NCBI RefSeq assembly: GCF_004214815.1
Contig: NZ_CP035926.1
Span: 124,001 to 188,000, forward strand
Length of the DNA stretch: 64,000 nucleotides
Source of the DNA: Aliarcobacter thereius LMG 24486
Lineage (GTDB): Bacteria; Campylobacterota; Campylobacteria; Campylobacterales; Arcobacteraceae
Direction: 5' to 3'
Shown here: piece by piece, positions 46,476-55,419 of the stretch
How the letters are laid out: each line of letters starts with the position of its first letter
How positions within the stretch are numbered: position 1 is the stretch's first letter
The notes under the pieces: generated by a model
What the model saw: the letters and a program-made list of their open reading frames with translations, nothing else
The model's database searches: none
Told to the model about the DNA's origin: nothing
Program-made: the position numbers and the translations under genes

Positions 46476-47066
46476 TTATATTTCTATCTCTTCTATGTTT
46501 TTAGTATTAGCAATTTTATTACATACAAAATTTTTATTATTTAATTGTTCTATATCAGCTTTTAATTTTTCAATTTCTTTCAATTTTTTTGAGATTTGAA
46601 TTACTCTTATTTGTTCAGATTTGATTTTATCTTTTTCTTTATTTTTATATTCAAAGCCATATTCCTTAGTTAAGATTCCATTATTTTTTACATCTCCAAA
46701 ACATGAAATTATTGTAGTATTGATTATATAATTGTTCTTAATTTTTTTAATTATATCTTGCCCTGATAATTCAGTAAATGCAGCTGATACTGTTGATAAA
46801 TCTATATTCAAAATTTTAGCAACTTCTCTTTGTGTAATTTCTACTTTATTTGCTCCATTCATTTTTTGTATTAAAAGATTTAATACTTGTATCTTTCTAT
46901 TTCCTACAAGTGCTAAGATTTCCATTAACTCTTTTATATTTGTTCTCCTCCAACCTCTTTTGTTTAGTGTATCACTTTGTTTTTGAAGTACAATATCCAT
47001 TTCTACTACTTCCCCAGTATCAACTCTTATTAAACTTTCTTTACCTATTATTTTATTTATAGACAT
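46476..47066 (-). CDS. RepL-like plasmid replication initiator (winged helix)
   Basis: The 196-residue protein has the layout of RepL-type initiators. A central winged-helix domain (about 40-115) contains NRKIQVLNLLIQKMNGANKV, ITQREVAKILNIDLSTVSAAF and ELSGQDIIKKIKNNYIINTTI, and is followed by a charged helical C-terminus. The helix-turn-helix at about 77-98 should bind DNA. AGGAGAG precedes the start. Four quasi-palindromic repeats lie 60-250 bp upstream. In an integrated element it marks plasmid ancestry. A plain transcriptional regulator of the same fold cannot be excluded. Confidence 0.75.
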   Translation of the reverse strand: MSINKIIGKESLIRVDTGEVVEMDIVLQKQSDTLNKRGWRRTNIKELMEILALVGNRKIQVLNLLIQKMNGANKVEITQREVAKILNIDLSTVSAAFTELSGQDIIKKIKNNYIINTTIISCFGDVKNNGILTKEYGFEYKNKEKDKIKSEQIRVIQISKKLKEIEKLKADIEQLNNKNFVCNKIANTKNIEEIEI

Positions 47067-47129
47067 TTTTCACTCTCCTATGTTTAAGTTATTTTTAAGT
47101 TTAGCATGTATTTTTGAATTAATCTAAAA

Positions 47130-47312
47130 TGTTTGGAAAAATACAAACAAAAAAAACTTATAAAATAAAACAAATATATCTATAAAAGCCGATATAATAA
47201 GGGGAGTTGATAATAATAAAGATAAAAATGTATGGAAGAATACAAACAAATCAAAAAATAGTAGTAAAATGTTTGGAAAAATACAAACAAGATGTATGGA
47301 AAAATCCAAACA
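47130..47312 (+). repeat. Four 20-bp iterons upstream of the RepL-like gene
   Basis: Copies at 47130-47149, 47229-47248, 47270-47289 and 47293-47312 follow TGTWTGGAARAATMCAAACA. Each is quasi-palindromic (TGTTTG and CAAACA arms around an 8-bp A-rich centre). The last two are 3 bp apart. Together they look like initiator-binding iterons or operators of the adjacent repL. Confidence 0.82.
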
Positions 47313-47659
47313 TTGAAAACTATCACTAAGCCCGATATACTAAGGCATTAGTATCATTTTTCAAAACGAACACTCTTTTCTTATATTTTTTTTATTTCTT
47401 TTGCTTCTTTTCTTTCTTTTTTTTATTACCCTATTTTTTCCCTACTTTAAAATCATAAAAAAAATAGTAAAAAATCAATACATATAAAAAACAAACAGAA
47501 ACAGCTCTAAAACTTAAAGTTAGCTTAATCCATACAAATATACGAAAAAGAGATAATAATGCCTAATAAGTGCCTTAAAATGATTTTAAACAGTATTTAA
47601 ACCTTAAGCTAATATTAATATTTCTTTACATATAATTTCACTCTACAAAATATAAACGG

Positions 47660-47692
47660 TTGAACCAAATGTTGAACTAACGGTTGCACCAA
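47660..47692 (+). repeat. Right copy of the 33-bp subterminal direct repeat
   Basis: Starts with the identical 18-mer TTGAACCAAATGTTGAAC and matches 43792-43824 at 28 of 33 positions, in the same orientation. Confidence 0.55.
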
Positions 47693-47706
47693 TTTTGTGA
47701 TGTCCC

Positions 47707-47725
47707 ATTTTATGGAGCTTTGTAG
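47707..47725 (-). repeat. Right copy of the subterminal inverted repeat
   Basis: ATTTTATGGAGCTTTGTAG; its reverse complement matches 43725-43742 apart from one gap and one mismatch. Confidence 0.5.
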
Positions 47726-47750
47726 ATTTTGCATATTGAGAAATTATTTT

Positions 47751-47768
47751 TCTTCTCATCCGCACCAT
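47751..47768 (+). repeat. Right attachment site (duplicate of tRNA-Leu 3' end)
   Basis: Identical 18-bp copy of 43700-43717, with no tRNA body attached. It marks the right boundary of the element, 11 bp before tRNA-Gly. Confidence 0.88.
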
Positions 47769-47779
47769 TTACTTTTATT

Positions 47780-47856
47780 GCGGGAGTAGCTCAGTTGGCT
47801 AGAGCTTCTGCCTTCCAAGCAGACTGTCGCGAGTTCGAGTCTCGTCTCCCGCTCCA
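47780..47856 (+). tRNA. tRNA-Gly (anticodon TCC)
   Basis: Acceptor GCGGGAG/CTCCCGC with T73 and encoded CCA; anticodon stem TCTGC/GCAGA with loop CTTCCAA (TCC). 77 nt. Cut off from the upstream array promoter by the inserted element, so it needs read-through or a local promoter. Confidence 0.94.
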
Positions 47857-47866
47857 TTATAAATCA

Positions 47867-48736
47867 TTAAAATTCTACTGAAACATAAAAATTAAATTCT
47901 AAACTATTATTCATAAAATCAAGATTTTCATATATAGCATAAGAAGGTTTAGTTGTAGTCTCATATTCACTCTTTGGAAGCCATTCGTGATAAACCCATT
48001 GTATAAAAGGAAGTAAATCTTCATTCTTGCACTTTAAATGAAATTTTGCATAAACACCTTCAGCAATATTAAATTTAGGTAATCTATCGCTCTTTATTAT
48101 TTCATCATCTTCTACAATAATACAAGCAATATATTGACACTCTTCAAGAGGAGTGATAGTTGGATTATCATGAAATAAAGATGCTTTTTTATATTTCTTG
48201 ATATCATTTGTCAAAAGCCAAGTTTCTAATTTCTGCCAAGTTATTTCAATATTTTTATCATAACCTCTATTTCTTATGTAATAACTTTCAATAGATGGTT
48301 TTTTGACAATAGTAGGAACTATTGAGTTAAAATCTTTATAGGATTGTAAAGATAACTTTGATTGACTAATAATATTATTTGAATACTCTTTATATCCACC
48401 ATTTTTCCACTCTTTAGGAGTCATACCAAATCTTTCTTTAAATATCTTAATAAAAGATGATTGAGATGAATAACCACAAGAGTTTACTATATTTGAAATA
48501 GTTGAATATTTATTTGTAAGAAGTAAATTTGAAGCTTTTTGGAGTCTAATTAATTTAATACTTTCATATATATTTCTTCCAAAAATCTCTTTAAAAACTC
48601 TATGCATATGAAATTTACTTATCTTTAAATCAATACTAAGTTCTTCAATATCAATGTTTGTATCAATATGTGTGTAAATATAGTACATAATATCATTTGC
48701 AATTTTAGTTCGTTTTTCTAAAGTCTCTTTTTTCAT
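47867..48736 (-). CDS. AraC-family regulator with GyrI-like effector domain
   Basis: 289 residues. The N-terminal AraC DNA-binding domain has two helix-turn-helix units (IEELSIDLKISKFHMHRVFK and ISNIVNSCGYSSQSSFIKIF, ending FGMTPKEWK). The C-terminal half (about 135-289) resembles a GyrI-like/SOUL-type small-molecule-binding domain (GVYAKFHLKC, FIQWVYHEWLPKSEYE, YEIYENLD-like YAIYENLDF). Rob/SoxS-like regulators of this layout respond to drugs or other hydrophobic compounds. It stands alone, convergent with tRNA-Gly, and its target is unknown. Confidence 0.86.
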   Translation of the reverse strand: MKKETLEKRTKIANDIMYYIYTHIDTNIDIEELSIDLKISKFHMHRVFKEIFGRNIYESIKLIRLQKASNLLLTNKYSTISNIVNSCGYSSQSSFIKIFKERFGMTPKEWKNGGYKEYSNNIISQSKLSLQSYKDFNSIVPTIVKKPSIESYYIRNRGYDKNIEITWQKLETWLLTNDIKKYKKASLFHDNPTITPLEECQYIACIIVEDDEIIKSDRLPKFNIAEGVYAKFHLKCKNEDLLPFIQWVYHEWLPKSEYETTTKPSYAIYENLDFMNNSLEFNFYVSVEF

Positions 48737-48858
48737 AAGTAATGATATCTAAAAATATTTAAAATAGCACTAAACAACAATTTATAAAGCACTTAAAAAG
48801 AAGAAGTAAAAATATTATTTTCATAGAATGTCAATCTATAAAATAAAAAGGAAGAGTA

Positions 48859-49107
48859 TTGCTAACATTATTAGAGAACTTTTTTATAGTTATGGGAATT
48901 GTTTCAACAGCAATATTTGTTGTTGGATTTATATTTAAAGCAAAAGGAGTAACTTTTGTAGAGTTTTTTCCAAAAAAAGATAATGCACCTGTACAAAATA
49001 TTGTTTATAACAATATGATATCGCAGAGTCCCCAAAGTTCTTATGGAATAGATTCAAGAAAAGTTGCTGCTATTATGGCTGCTATAAAATATCATAACGA
49101 AAAATAA
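48859..49107 (+). CDS. OadG-like small subunit of a sodium-pump decarboxylase
   Basis: 82 residues with one N-terminal membrane helix (FFIVMGIVSTAIFVVGFIF) and a short soluble tail ending KVAAIMAAIKYHNEK, the pattern of OadG/gamma subunits of oxaloacetate or related decarboxylases. The TTG start has AAGGAAGAG in front. The biotin-carrier gene follows after 19 bases, but no alpha or beta (carboxyltransferase, sodium-pump) genes are nearby. Confidence 0.75.
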   Translation: MLTLLENFFIVMGIVSTAIFVVGFIFKAKGVTFVEFFPKKDNAPVQNIVYNNMISQSPQSSYGIDSRKVAAIMAAIKYHNEK

Positions 49108-49126
49108 ATAGAATAGGAGAGAAAAG

Positions 49127-49498
49127 ATGGCAAATGGGAATTATACAGTAGTTGTAGATGGACAAAGATTTAATGTTTCTGTTTTTGAAGGAGATGTTCA
49201 AAATATTCAAGTAGCAGCACCTGTGCAAAATATTGCACCAGTTCAACAAGTTACACAACAAACACAAGCACAAGCAACATATTCAGGAAATGAAGTAAAA
49301 GCACCTGTAAATGGTAATGTTTGGAAACTTCTTGTAAAAGAGGGAGATAAGGTTGAAAAAGATCAGCAAATTATGATTTTAGAAGCTATGAAAATGGAAA
49401 TTGATGTAGTTGCAACAGTTTCAGGAACTGTAACAAAAGTTTTAACAGAGGTTAATAAATCTGTTGAAGAAGGACAAACTTTAATTTTAATTTCTTAA
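49127..49498 (+). CDS. Biotin/lipoyl-attachment carrier protein
   Basis: 123 residues: a short N-terminal beta segment (VVVDGQRFNVSVFEGD), a Gln/Ala/Val linker (about 30-55) and a biotinyl domain with the target motif EAMKMEID (Lys about 89). The domain resembles the C-terminal domain of decarboxylase alpha subunits. With OadG in front it suggests a sodium-pump decarboxylase whose alpha subunit is encoded elsewhere without its biotin domain. AGGAGAG precedes the start. Confidence 0.86.
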   Translation: MANGNYTVVVDGQRFNVSVFEGDVQNIQVAAPVQNIAPVQQVTQQTQAQATYSGNEVKAPVNGNVWKLLVKEGDKVEKDQQIMILEAMKMEIDVVATVSGTVTKVLTEVNKSVEEGQTLILIS

Positions 49499-49502
49499 AA
49501 TA

Positions 49503-50219
49503 CTAAGAATTTATACAATCAAGCCACCTTTTTAAGAACTCTTTTCTTGAATATAAGGTGGCACCTAAATCAAATTTATACTGCATATATGGATGACCTA
49601 AATTCCAAAAAGAGAAATTGTTATTTTCTAAATATTGTGCTGTAAGAGTCATTTGAAGTTTCCCAAAATTATTGTACTTTTTATCTTTGTTACAAAATCC
49701 AGTTAAAGAGGTATAAGTAGAAGCTATTTTATATCCAATCTCACTAGCTATTAATTCATCATCTTTATTATAAATAGAAAACTGTATTATTTCAAAATTA
49801 TTAAGATTTACTTGTTTTTTTAATTCATAAATAAGCTCTTCATACTGATTAATTAACCAATTGTCTTTATGATATAGATTCAAATTAAGAAAGAAATCTT
49901 TTAAGTTGTTATCTTTTTTAAATATATAATTATCTTTTTTTAAAAGATTATTTACCTTTTTACTTATATGAAGATTTTTGAAATCTAAAATAGCATATTC
50001 AAATTGTATTTCTGGTAGTAAATAGAATTTGTTTTCAATAAATATAGAAGTTGATATAAAACCAGTTTTTGCAAGAAGTATATAAAACTCTAAAGAGAAA
50101 TCATCACTTAAATAGTAGTTCTCTTCTAAGTTTTCATAAAGATAGAGAAGAGTTTCTCTATCTTTTATGTTTTCTTTTGAGATTTCATAAAGAAACTTTT
50201 TTATTAGAAGCTTTCCCAT
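49503..50219 (-). CDS. Aat-like (leucyl/phenylalanyl-tRNA-protein transferase-related) protein
   Basis: The C-terminal half of this 238-residue protein has the GNAT-like pattern of Aat relatives: [37 protein letters not shown] and [16 protein letters not shown] with SRKEFLKRW. It is not a close match to canonical Aat, whose motifs GGVYG and SxFS are not seen. Transfer of amino acids to proteins is possible but unproven. The start overlaps the end of the chemoreceptor gene by 16 bases. Confidence 0.6.
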   Translation of the reverse strand: MGKLLIKKFLYEISKENIKDRETLLYLYENLEENYYLSDDFSLEFYILLAKTGFISTSIFIENKFYLLPEIQFEYAILDFKNLHISKKVNNLLKKDNYIFKKDNNLKDFFLNLNLYHKDNWLINQYEELIYELKKQVNLNNFEIIQFSIYNKDDELIASEIGYKIASTYTSLTGFCNKDKKYNNFGKLQMTLTAQYLENNNFSFWNLGHPYMQYKFDLGATLYSRKEFLKRWLDCINS

Positions 50220-52255
50220 TCATCATCATTATTTGCTTTTGATGATTTAAACTCTTTTTTTATCTCTTTTTTAGATTCAATTTTTATCTCTTTTTTAGGA
50301 AGTTCCTTTTTATTATTTGAACTCTCTTTTTTAGCTTTATTAGAATTTAATTCATCTTTTCCAATAAACTCTTTGCTGTTAGCATCTTTTACTATTTGTT
50401 TTGCAATATTATCTGTATTTACTGCAATATCTTTTGTATCAGCAGCTATACTTGCATTCTTTTGTGTTTGTTGGTCAAGACCAGTTATTGCATCATTAAT
50501 CTGTTTTATTCCAGCTTCTTGCTCTTTTGAAGCACTTGCAATTTCTTTTATAGTTTCTGATTGTTTTTCAATATTAACTAGTAATTCTTTGTAGCCATTA
50601 ATCATCTCAAAACTAATATCTTTACCTTCATCAGCACTTTTTGTAGCTTCTAAAACTATATTTTTAATTTCATGAGCAGCTTCAGCACTTCTACTTGCAA
50701 GATTTCTTACTTCTTGAGCAACAACTGCAAATCCTTTTCCAGCTTCTCCAGCAGTTGCAGCTTCTACTGCTGCATTTAAACTTAGGATATTTGTTTGAAA
50801 TGCTATATTATCTATTACGCTTATTGCTTCATTAATTTTATTTACTTGATTATTTATTTCATCCATAGCATTTGTAGTTTTATTTGCTAATTCTTGACCT
50901 TTTTTAGCTGAAGAACTAACTTCGCTTGAATATCTTGACATTTGATTAACATTATTAGAATTACTAATAACTGTACTTGTAATCTCTTCAAGAGCTGCTG
51001 CTGTTTCTTCTAAAGATGCTGCTGCACTATTTGAGTTTTGATTTAAAGTATCAACATTTAAAAGAAGATTATTTGAACTGTTCTCAAGTGTAAGTCCTGT
51101 TTGAAGAGATTGTTTAAGAAGATTAGAAATTTCATCTCCTAATTCATTCATTGCAACTGCAACTTGTGCATAAGGATTTGGAAATCTATCTGTAAAATCA
51201 TATTTCTTATAACTATTTATAACTCTTAGAAGAACATTTATATCTCTAGCTATGGTATGTTCTAAATAATCTTGAAGAGTAATTAAAAGTTCTTTTAAAT
51301 CTTTTAAATTTTTAGTTTCAGGTTCTTTTTCTATTCTTGCTAGCATATTACCATTTGAAAGCTCTTTTATGAACTCTTCAACACAGATAATAAAATCATC
51401 ATCTTTTATAATAATATTTTCTGTTTTAATGATATTATCGTTTATAGCTCTTGCTATTTCTCCAAATTCATCATTACTATTTAAGTTTATTAACTCTGCT
51501 TTTTTATCTTCCTCATTTAAAAAGTCAAAGAAGCTTAAAACACCAACTTTTACTTTATTTAAAGAACTAACTATTATATTTGTAGTAATCATAGTAAATC
51601 CAATAGTTATAATCAAAATAACAATAGATAAAATAATTATTAGATTAAGAGCAGTGTTTGAAGATGATACTGCTTCTGCAACCATTTGCTTAGCAAAATT
51701 TGTAGTTCGACCTCTTTGAGCATCTACTTCTTTACCAAAATTTCTAGATACAGATAACATAGAATCAACAACTTGTTCATACTCTTCAAACAGCGTTGGA
51801 TATCTATTTTCATCAGAGTTTGCTATAAGTTCATCAAGCTTTTCATCTACAATAGAGTGAGCTTTTTTCCAATCTATAAATGATTGATTTAGTTGTTTAA
51901 AAGCATCTTGTCCTTTTTTTGTCATTCTTGGTGTACTTGCAAAGAAATCCCAATTTTCATCAATCTCTTTCCAAAGTTCACTTCTTTCAGTTTTGAGTGC
52001 TTGTAAATCATTTTTTAATTCTTCTTTAGAGTTTTGATTATGTTCAAGTGAAAAAACTTGATAAGTAACTGATCTTACATGATACCTAAGTGCATCGATG
52101 TTTTCAACAGCAAGTAAAATAGGAATTCTTTCATCTGATATATTTGTAAATTTATCAGAAGATTCCTTTGTATTAATATATGATACGAAACTAATAATTA
52201 TTAAAGCTAGTGTAAAAATTAGTAATAAAATTCTTAGCCTATTTCTTATTGACAT
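50204..52255 (-). CDS. Methyl-accepting chemotaxis protein with C-terminal EWESF tether
   Basis: 683 residues. An N-terminal membrane helix (about 8-26) is followed by a periplasmic helical sensor domain (about 30-195), a second helix (about 207-228) and a HAMP region. The signalling domain has the hairpin tip [18 protein letters not shown] and [19 protein letters not shown] Lys/Ser/Asn-rich linker of about 50 residues then leads to DDEWESF, matching the xWxxF tether that binds CheR/CheB in other bacteria. GGAGCTTAG precedes the start. Ligand unknown; the sensor part resembles four-helix-bundle types. Confidence 0.92.
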   Translation of the reverse strand: MSIRNRLRILLLIFTLALIIISFVSYINTKESSDKFTNISDERIPILLAVENIDALRYHVRSVTYQVFSLEHNQNSKEELKNDLQALKTERSELWKEIDENWDFFASTPRMTKKGQDAFKQLNQSFIDWKKAHSIVDEKLDELIANSDENRYPTLFEEYEQVVDSMLSVSRNFGKEVDAQRGRTTNFAKQMVAEAVSSSNTALNLIIILSIVILIITIGFTMITTNIIVSSLNKVKVGVLSFFDFLNEEDKKAELINLNSNDEFGEIARAINDNIIKTENIIIKDDDFIICVEEFIKELSNGNMLARIEKEPETKNLKDLKELLITLQDYLEHTIARDINVLLRVINSYKKYDFTDRFPNPYAQVAVAMNELGDEISNLLKQSLQTGLTLENSSNNLLLNVDTLNQNSNSAAASLEETAAALEEITSTVISNSNNVNQMSRYSSEVSSSAKKGQELANKTTNAMDEINNQVNKINEAISVIDNIAFQTNILSLNAAVEAATAGEAGKGFAVVAQEVRNLASRSAEAAHEIKNIVLEATKSADEGKDISFEMINGYKELLVNIEKQSETIKEIASASKEQEAGIKQINDAITGLDQQTQKNASIAADTKDIAVNTDNIAKQIVKDANSKEFIGKDELNSNKAKKESSNNKKELPKKEIKIESKKEIKKEFKSSKANNDDEWESF

Positions 52256-52420
52256 TTCTAAGCTCCTTGTTTTTTTTGTGATTATATCTTAGCTAAGTAT
52301 CAAAATAACTTATACAATTGTTATAAATATTGCTTTATAATCAGTAAAATTATTTAAGAAGATTAAACATCATTTAGATATAATCACAAATTCAAAAAAT
52401 CATCAATAATTAGGATAATT

Positions 52421-54340
52421 ATGTCAAAAGAACTTTTACAAAAACAAGCAAATACAATTAGATTTTTAGCTGCTGATATGGTACAAAGAGCTAATTCAGG
52501 GCATCCAGGTGCTCCAATGGGAATGGCAGATATAGCAACAGTTTTAAGCAATCATTTAAATCTTAACCCAGCTGATGAAAAATGGTTAAATAGAGATAGA
52601 TTAGTTTTTAGTGGTGGACATGCAACAGGACTTGTTTACTCACTTCTTCATTTGTGGGGATTTGATGTATCTTTAAATGATATAAAAAACTTTAGACAAG
52701 CAAATTCAAAAACACCAGGTCATCCAGAATATGGACATACTCATGGAATAGAAATTACAACAGGACCACTTGGTCAAGGTATTGCAAATGCAGTTGGTTT
52801 TTCAGCAGCTAGTAAATATGCAAAAAATATTCTTGGAGAAGATGTAATAAATCATAAAGTATATTGTCTTTGTGGAGATGGAGATTTACAAGAAGGAATC
52901 TCTTATGAAGCATGTTCAAGTGCTGGGCATTTAAAGCTTGATAATCTTGTAATTATTTATGATTCAAATGCTATTACAATTGAAGGAGATACAAATATTG
53001 CTTGGAGTGAAAATGTTAAAAAAAGATTTCAAGCTATTGATTTTGAAGTAATAGAGATTGATGGACATAATTTTGAGCAAATTGATAAAGCTTTAATTCA
53101 AGCAAAAAGTGCAACACAGCCTGTTTTAATAATAGCTAAAACAACAATTGCAAAAGGTGCAATAACTCTTGAAGGAACAGCTGCTTCTCATGGAGCACCA
53201 CTTGGAGTTGAAGAGATTAGACAAGCAAAAATAAAAGCAGGATTTGATCCAGAATTAGATTTTTATGTAAGTGCAGAAGTAAAAGGTGCTTTTGATAAAT
53301 TAATTATTGGTTCAACTTTACAAAATGCTTGGAATGATAGTTTAAATGAAGAGACAAAGAAAAAGATAAATGAATTACAAAATCCAGATTTTGATTCAAT
53401 CAATTATCCAAAATTTGAAGAGGGTTCAAGTGTTGCAACAAGAGATTCAAATCATAAGATATTAAATTCAATTGCTGAAGCAATTCCAGGATTTTTGGGT
53501 GGAAGTGCAGATTTAGCTCCATCAAATAAAACTGAATTAAAAAATATGGGTGATTTCCCAAATGGAAGAAATATACATTTTGGAATAAAAGAACACGCAA
53601 TGGCAGCTATTGCAAATGCTATGAATTTATATGGATTATTTAGAGTTTATAGTGCAACATTCTTTGTATTTAGTGACTATTTAAAACCAAGTGCAAGAAT
53701 AGCAGCTTTAGCAAATATTCCACAACATTTTATTTGGACACATGATAGTATTGGAGTTGGAGAAGATGGACCAACTCATCAACCAATTGAGCATTTAAGT
53801 CAATTTAGAGCATTACCAAATTTTTATACATTTAGACCAGCTGATGCAAATGAAAATATTGAATCTTGGAAAATTGCTTTAAAAATGAAAGCACCAACAG
53901 CTTTTGTTTGTTCAAGACAAGGTTTAAAAGTATTAAAAAATGAGAAAGCTTATGGAGAAGTTTGTAATGGAGCATATTTACTAACAAAAAGAGAGAATGC
54001 AAATATTACAATTATGGCAAGTGGAAGTGAAGTAATGCTTGCTCTTCAAACTGCTTGTAAACTTGAAGAAGAAGGAATTATTGCAAATATTGTTTCAGTT
54101 CCTTGTTTTGATCTTCTAATGGAACAAGATAAATCTTATGTAGAAAAAATAATTGATCCTAAAACAAAAGTTTATGCTGTTGAAGCAGCAAGAGCTTTAG
54201 AATATTATAAATACGCCGATGTTGTTTTTGGTATGGAAACATTTGGAGCTAGTGGACCAGCTGATACACTTTTTGATGAATTTGGATTTACTGTTGATAA
54301 ACTAAAATCAAAAATAGTAGCAGATTTCAAAAATATATAA
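52421..54340 (+). CDS. tkt: Transketolase
   Basis: The 639-residue thiamine diphosphate enzyme of the pentose phosphate route has the TPP motif GDGDLQEGISYEACSSAGHLKL and N-terminal NSGHPGAPMGMA. The pyrimidine-domain segments NGRNIHFGIKEHAMAAIANA and THDSIGVGEDGPTHQPIEHL are also present. TAGGATAATT precedes the start. lrgA follows after 18 bases but appears unrelated. Its cofactor is made by the thi operon in this window. Confidence 0.95.
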   Translation: MSKELLQKQANTIRFLAADMVQRANSGHPGAPMGMADIATVLSNHLNLNPADEKWLNRDRLVFSGGHATGLVYSLLHLWGFDVSLNDIKNFRQANSKTPGHPEYGHTHGIEITTGPLGQGIANAVGFSAASKYAKNILGEDVINHKVYCLCGDGDLQEGISYEACSSAGHLKLDNLVIIYDSNAITIEGDTNIAWSENVKKRFQAIDFEVIEIDGHNFEQIDKALIQAKSATQPVLIIAKTTIAKGAITLEGTAASHGAPLGVEEIRQAKIKAGFDPELDFYVSAEVKGAFDKLIIGSTLQNAWNDSLNEETKKKINELQNPDFDSINYPKFEEGSSVATRDSNHKILNSIAEAIPGFLGGSADLAPSNKTELKNMGDFPNGRNIHFGIKEHAMAAIANAMNLYGLFRVYSATFFVFSDYLKPSARIAALANIPQHFIWTHDSIGVGEDGPTHQPIEHLSQFRALPNFYTFRPADANENIESWKIALKMKAPTAFVCSRQGLKVLKNEKAYGEVCNGAYLLTKRENANITIMASGSEVMLALQTACKLEEEGIIANIVSVPCFDLLMEQDKSYVEKIIDPKTKVYAVEAARALEYYKYADVVFGMETFGASGPADTLFDEFGFTVDKLKSKIVADFKNI

Positions 54341-54358
54341 ATTTAAAGAGGAATTAGT

Positions 54359-54712
54359 TTGTTAAAAGGTTTTATAACTCTTCTAGTATTTCAATTTTTA
54401 GGAGAGAGTATATCAAAATTTTTTGACTTACTTGTTCCTGGATCTGTTATTGGAATGCTATTACTTTTAGGATTTTTATTTATTAGAAAAAGTAGTTTTA
54501 AAAGTCTTGATAGTGCAGTTTCTATTCATTTAAAATATCTCCCACTTCTTTTTATACCTGCTGCTATGGGAATTATCACTCAAATTGATATAATAAAAAA
54601 AGAGTTCTGGGCTATTTTTATATCACTATTTTTTGGAACTTTGATAGCTTTAGCATTTAGTTCAAAACTTATGGATTATTTAACTAAAAAGGCAAAAAAA
54701 GATGAATTTTGA
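54359..54712 (+). CDS. LrgA/CidA family holin-like protein
   Basis: 117 residues with four hydrophobic helices and the family segment LVPGSVIGMLLLLGFLF plus LLFIPAAMGIITQ. CidA/LrgA proteins work with a B partner in membrane/cell-lysis control or pyruvate transport in Firmicutes; the role here is unknown. The TTG start has GAGGAATTAG in front. It overlaps lrgB by 11 bases. Confidence 0.84.
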   Translation: MLKGFITLLVFQFLGESISKFFDLLVPGSVIGMLLLLGFLFIRKSSFKSLDSAVSIHLKYLPLLFIPAAMGIITQIDIIKKEFWAIFISLFFGTLIALAFSSKLMDYLTKKAKKDEF

Positions 54713-55415
54713 TGCTTTAGTTGAATATATTCACTCAACACCACTTACTTGGTTAATCATAACTTTAGCTGCATATAATTTTGGAATATTTGTATATGAA
54801 AAATTTAATAAACAGACACTTCTTCAGCCAATAATTGTATCTTATGTAATTATATTAACTATAATTTTACTTACAAATACAAGTTTTGAAGAGTATTTTA
54901 AAGGTGTAAAGATAATTGATTTTTTCTTGGGACCAGCAACTGTTGCTTTAGCACTTCCTTTATATAATAACTTACAACATATAAAAAGTTTATTCATTCC
55001 TATTGTTATAACACTAATTGTTGCAGGGATATTTACAGTTCTTATAGCAGTTTTCTTTTTATATATTTTTGGAGCAAAATTAACAACAATTCTATCTATG
55101 ACAACAAAATCAATCACAGCTCCAATTGCAATTATAACTTCTGAACAAATAGGAGCTATTCCGTCTTTAGCTATTGGATTTGTACTTGTAACAGGAATTT
55201 TAGGTGCACTTTTTGGAACTTTGATTTTTAAGCTTTGTAGAATTAAATATGAGACTTCAAAAGGTTTTGCACTTGGTTTAGTTTCTCATGGAGTTGGAAC
55301 AGCAAGAGCTATTGAGATTGGAGAAAAAGCTGCTGCTTTTGGAGCACTTGCAATGGGGCTTTGTGGAGTTCTTACAGCAATATTCTTACCTCTTATAATT
55401 ACAATAATAAGTTAG
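54702..55415 (+). CDS. LrgB/CidB family membrane protein
   Basis: 237 residues, about seven hydrophobic helices. Family signatures are FLGPATVALALPLYNN (about 76), TTKSITAPIAIITSEQIGAIPSL in the middle and SHGVGTARAIEIGEKAAAFGALAMGL (about 192). It is the membrane partner of the LrgA/CidA protein and translationally overlaps it. Confidence 0.9.
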   Translation: MNFDALVEYIHSTPLTWLIITLAAYNFGIFVYEKFNKQTLLQPIIVSYVIILTIILLTNTSFEEYFKGVKIIDFFLGPATVALALPLYNNLQHIKSLFIPIVITLIVAGIFTVLIAVFFLYIFGAKLTTILSMTTKSITAPIAIITSEQIGAIPSLAIGFVLVTGILGALFGTLIFKLCRIKYETSKGFALGLVSHGVGTARAIEIGEKAAAFGALAMGLCGVLTAIFLPLIITIIS

Positions 55416-55419
55416 TAAA

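Larger units (their letters stand above)
47313..47750. other. Gene-free right part of the element (possible origin)
   Basis: No convincing ORF. It holds the second copy of a motif seen first at about 47190 (GCCGATATAATAAGG; here GCCCGATATACTAAGG near 47330). A pyrimidine-rich tract follows (about 47380-47450, mostly T with C) that could unwind easily. At the right end lie the 33-bp repeat copy (47660-47692) and the inverted-repeat copy (47707-47725) before the att site. Beside iterons and repL, the AT-rich tract is a plausible replication origin. Confidence 0.4.
43700..47768. mobile_element. 4.05-kb integrated plasmid-like element in tRNA-Leu
   Basis: An 18-bp duplication of the tRNA-Leu 3' end (43700-43717 and 47751-47768) bounds a segment carrying a tyrosine integrase next to the tRNA, a small coiled-coil ORF and a RepL-like replication gene with iterons. 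The flanks are tRNA-Leu on the left and tRNA-Gly on the right, so the element splits what would be a Pro-His-Arg-Leu-Gly array. The contents suggest an integrated small replicon rather than a phage: no structural, transfer or toxin genes are seen. The integrase is N-terminally broken, so the element is probably fixed unless it is helped in trans. Confidence 0.87.

Noticed and set aside
47395-47450. Rho-independent terminator in the T-rich tract
   Set aside because: No stem precedes the pyrimidine run; better explained as an easily melted region.
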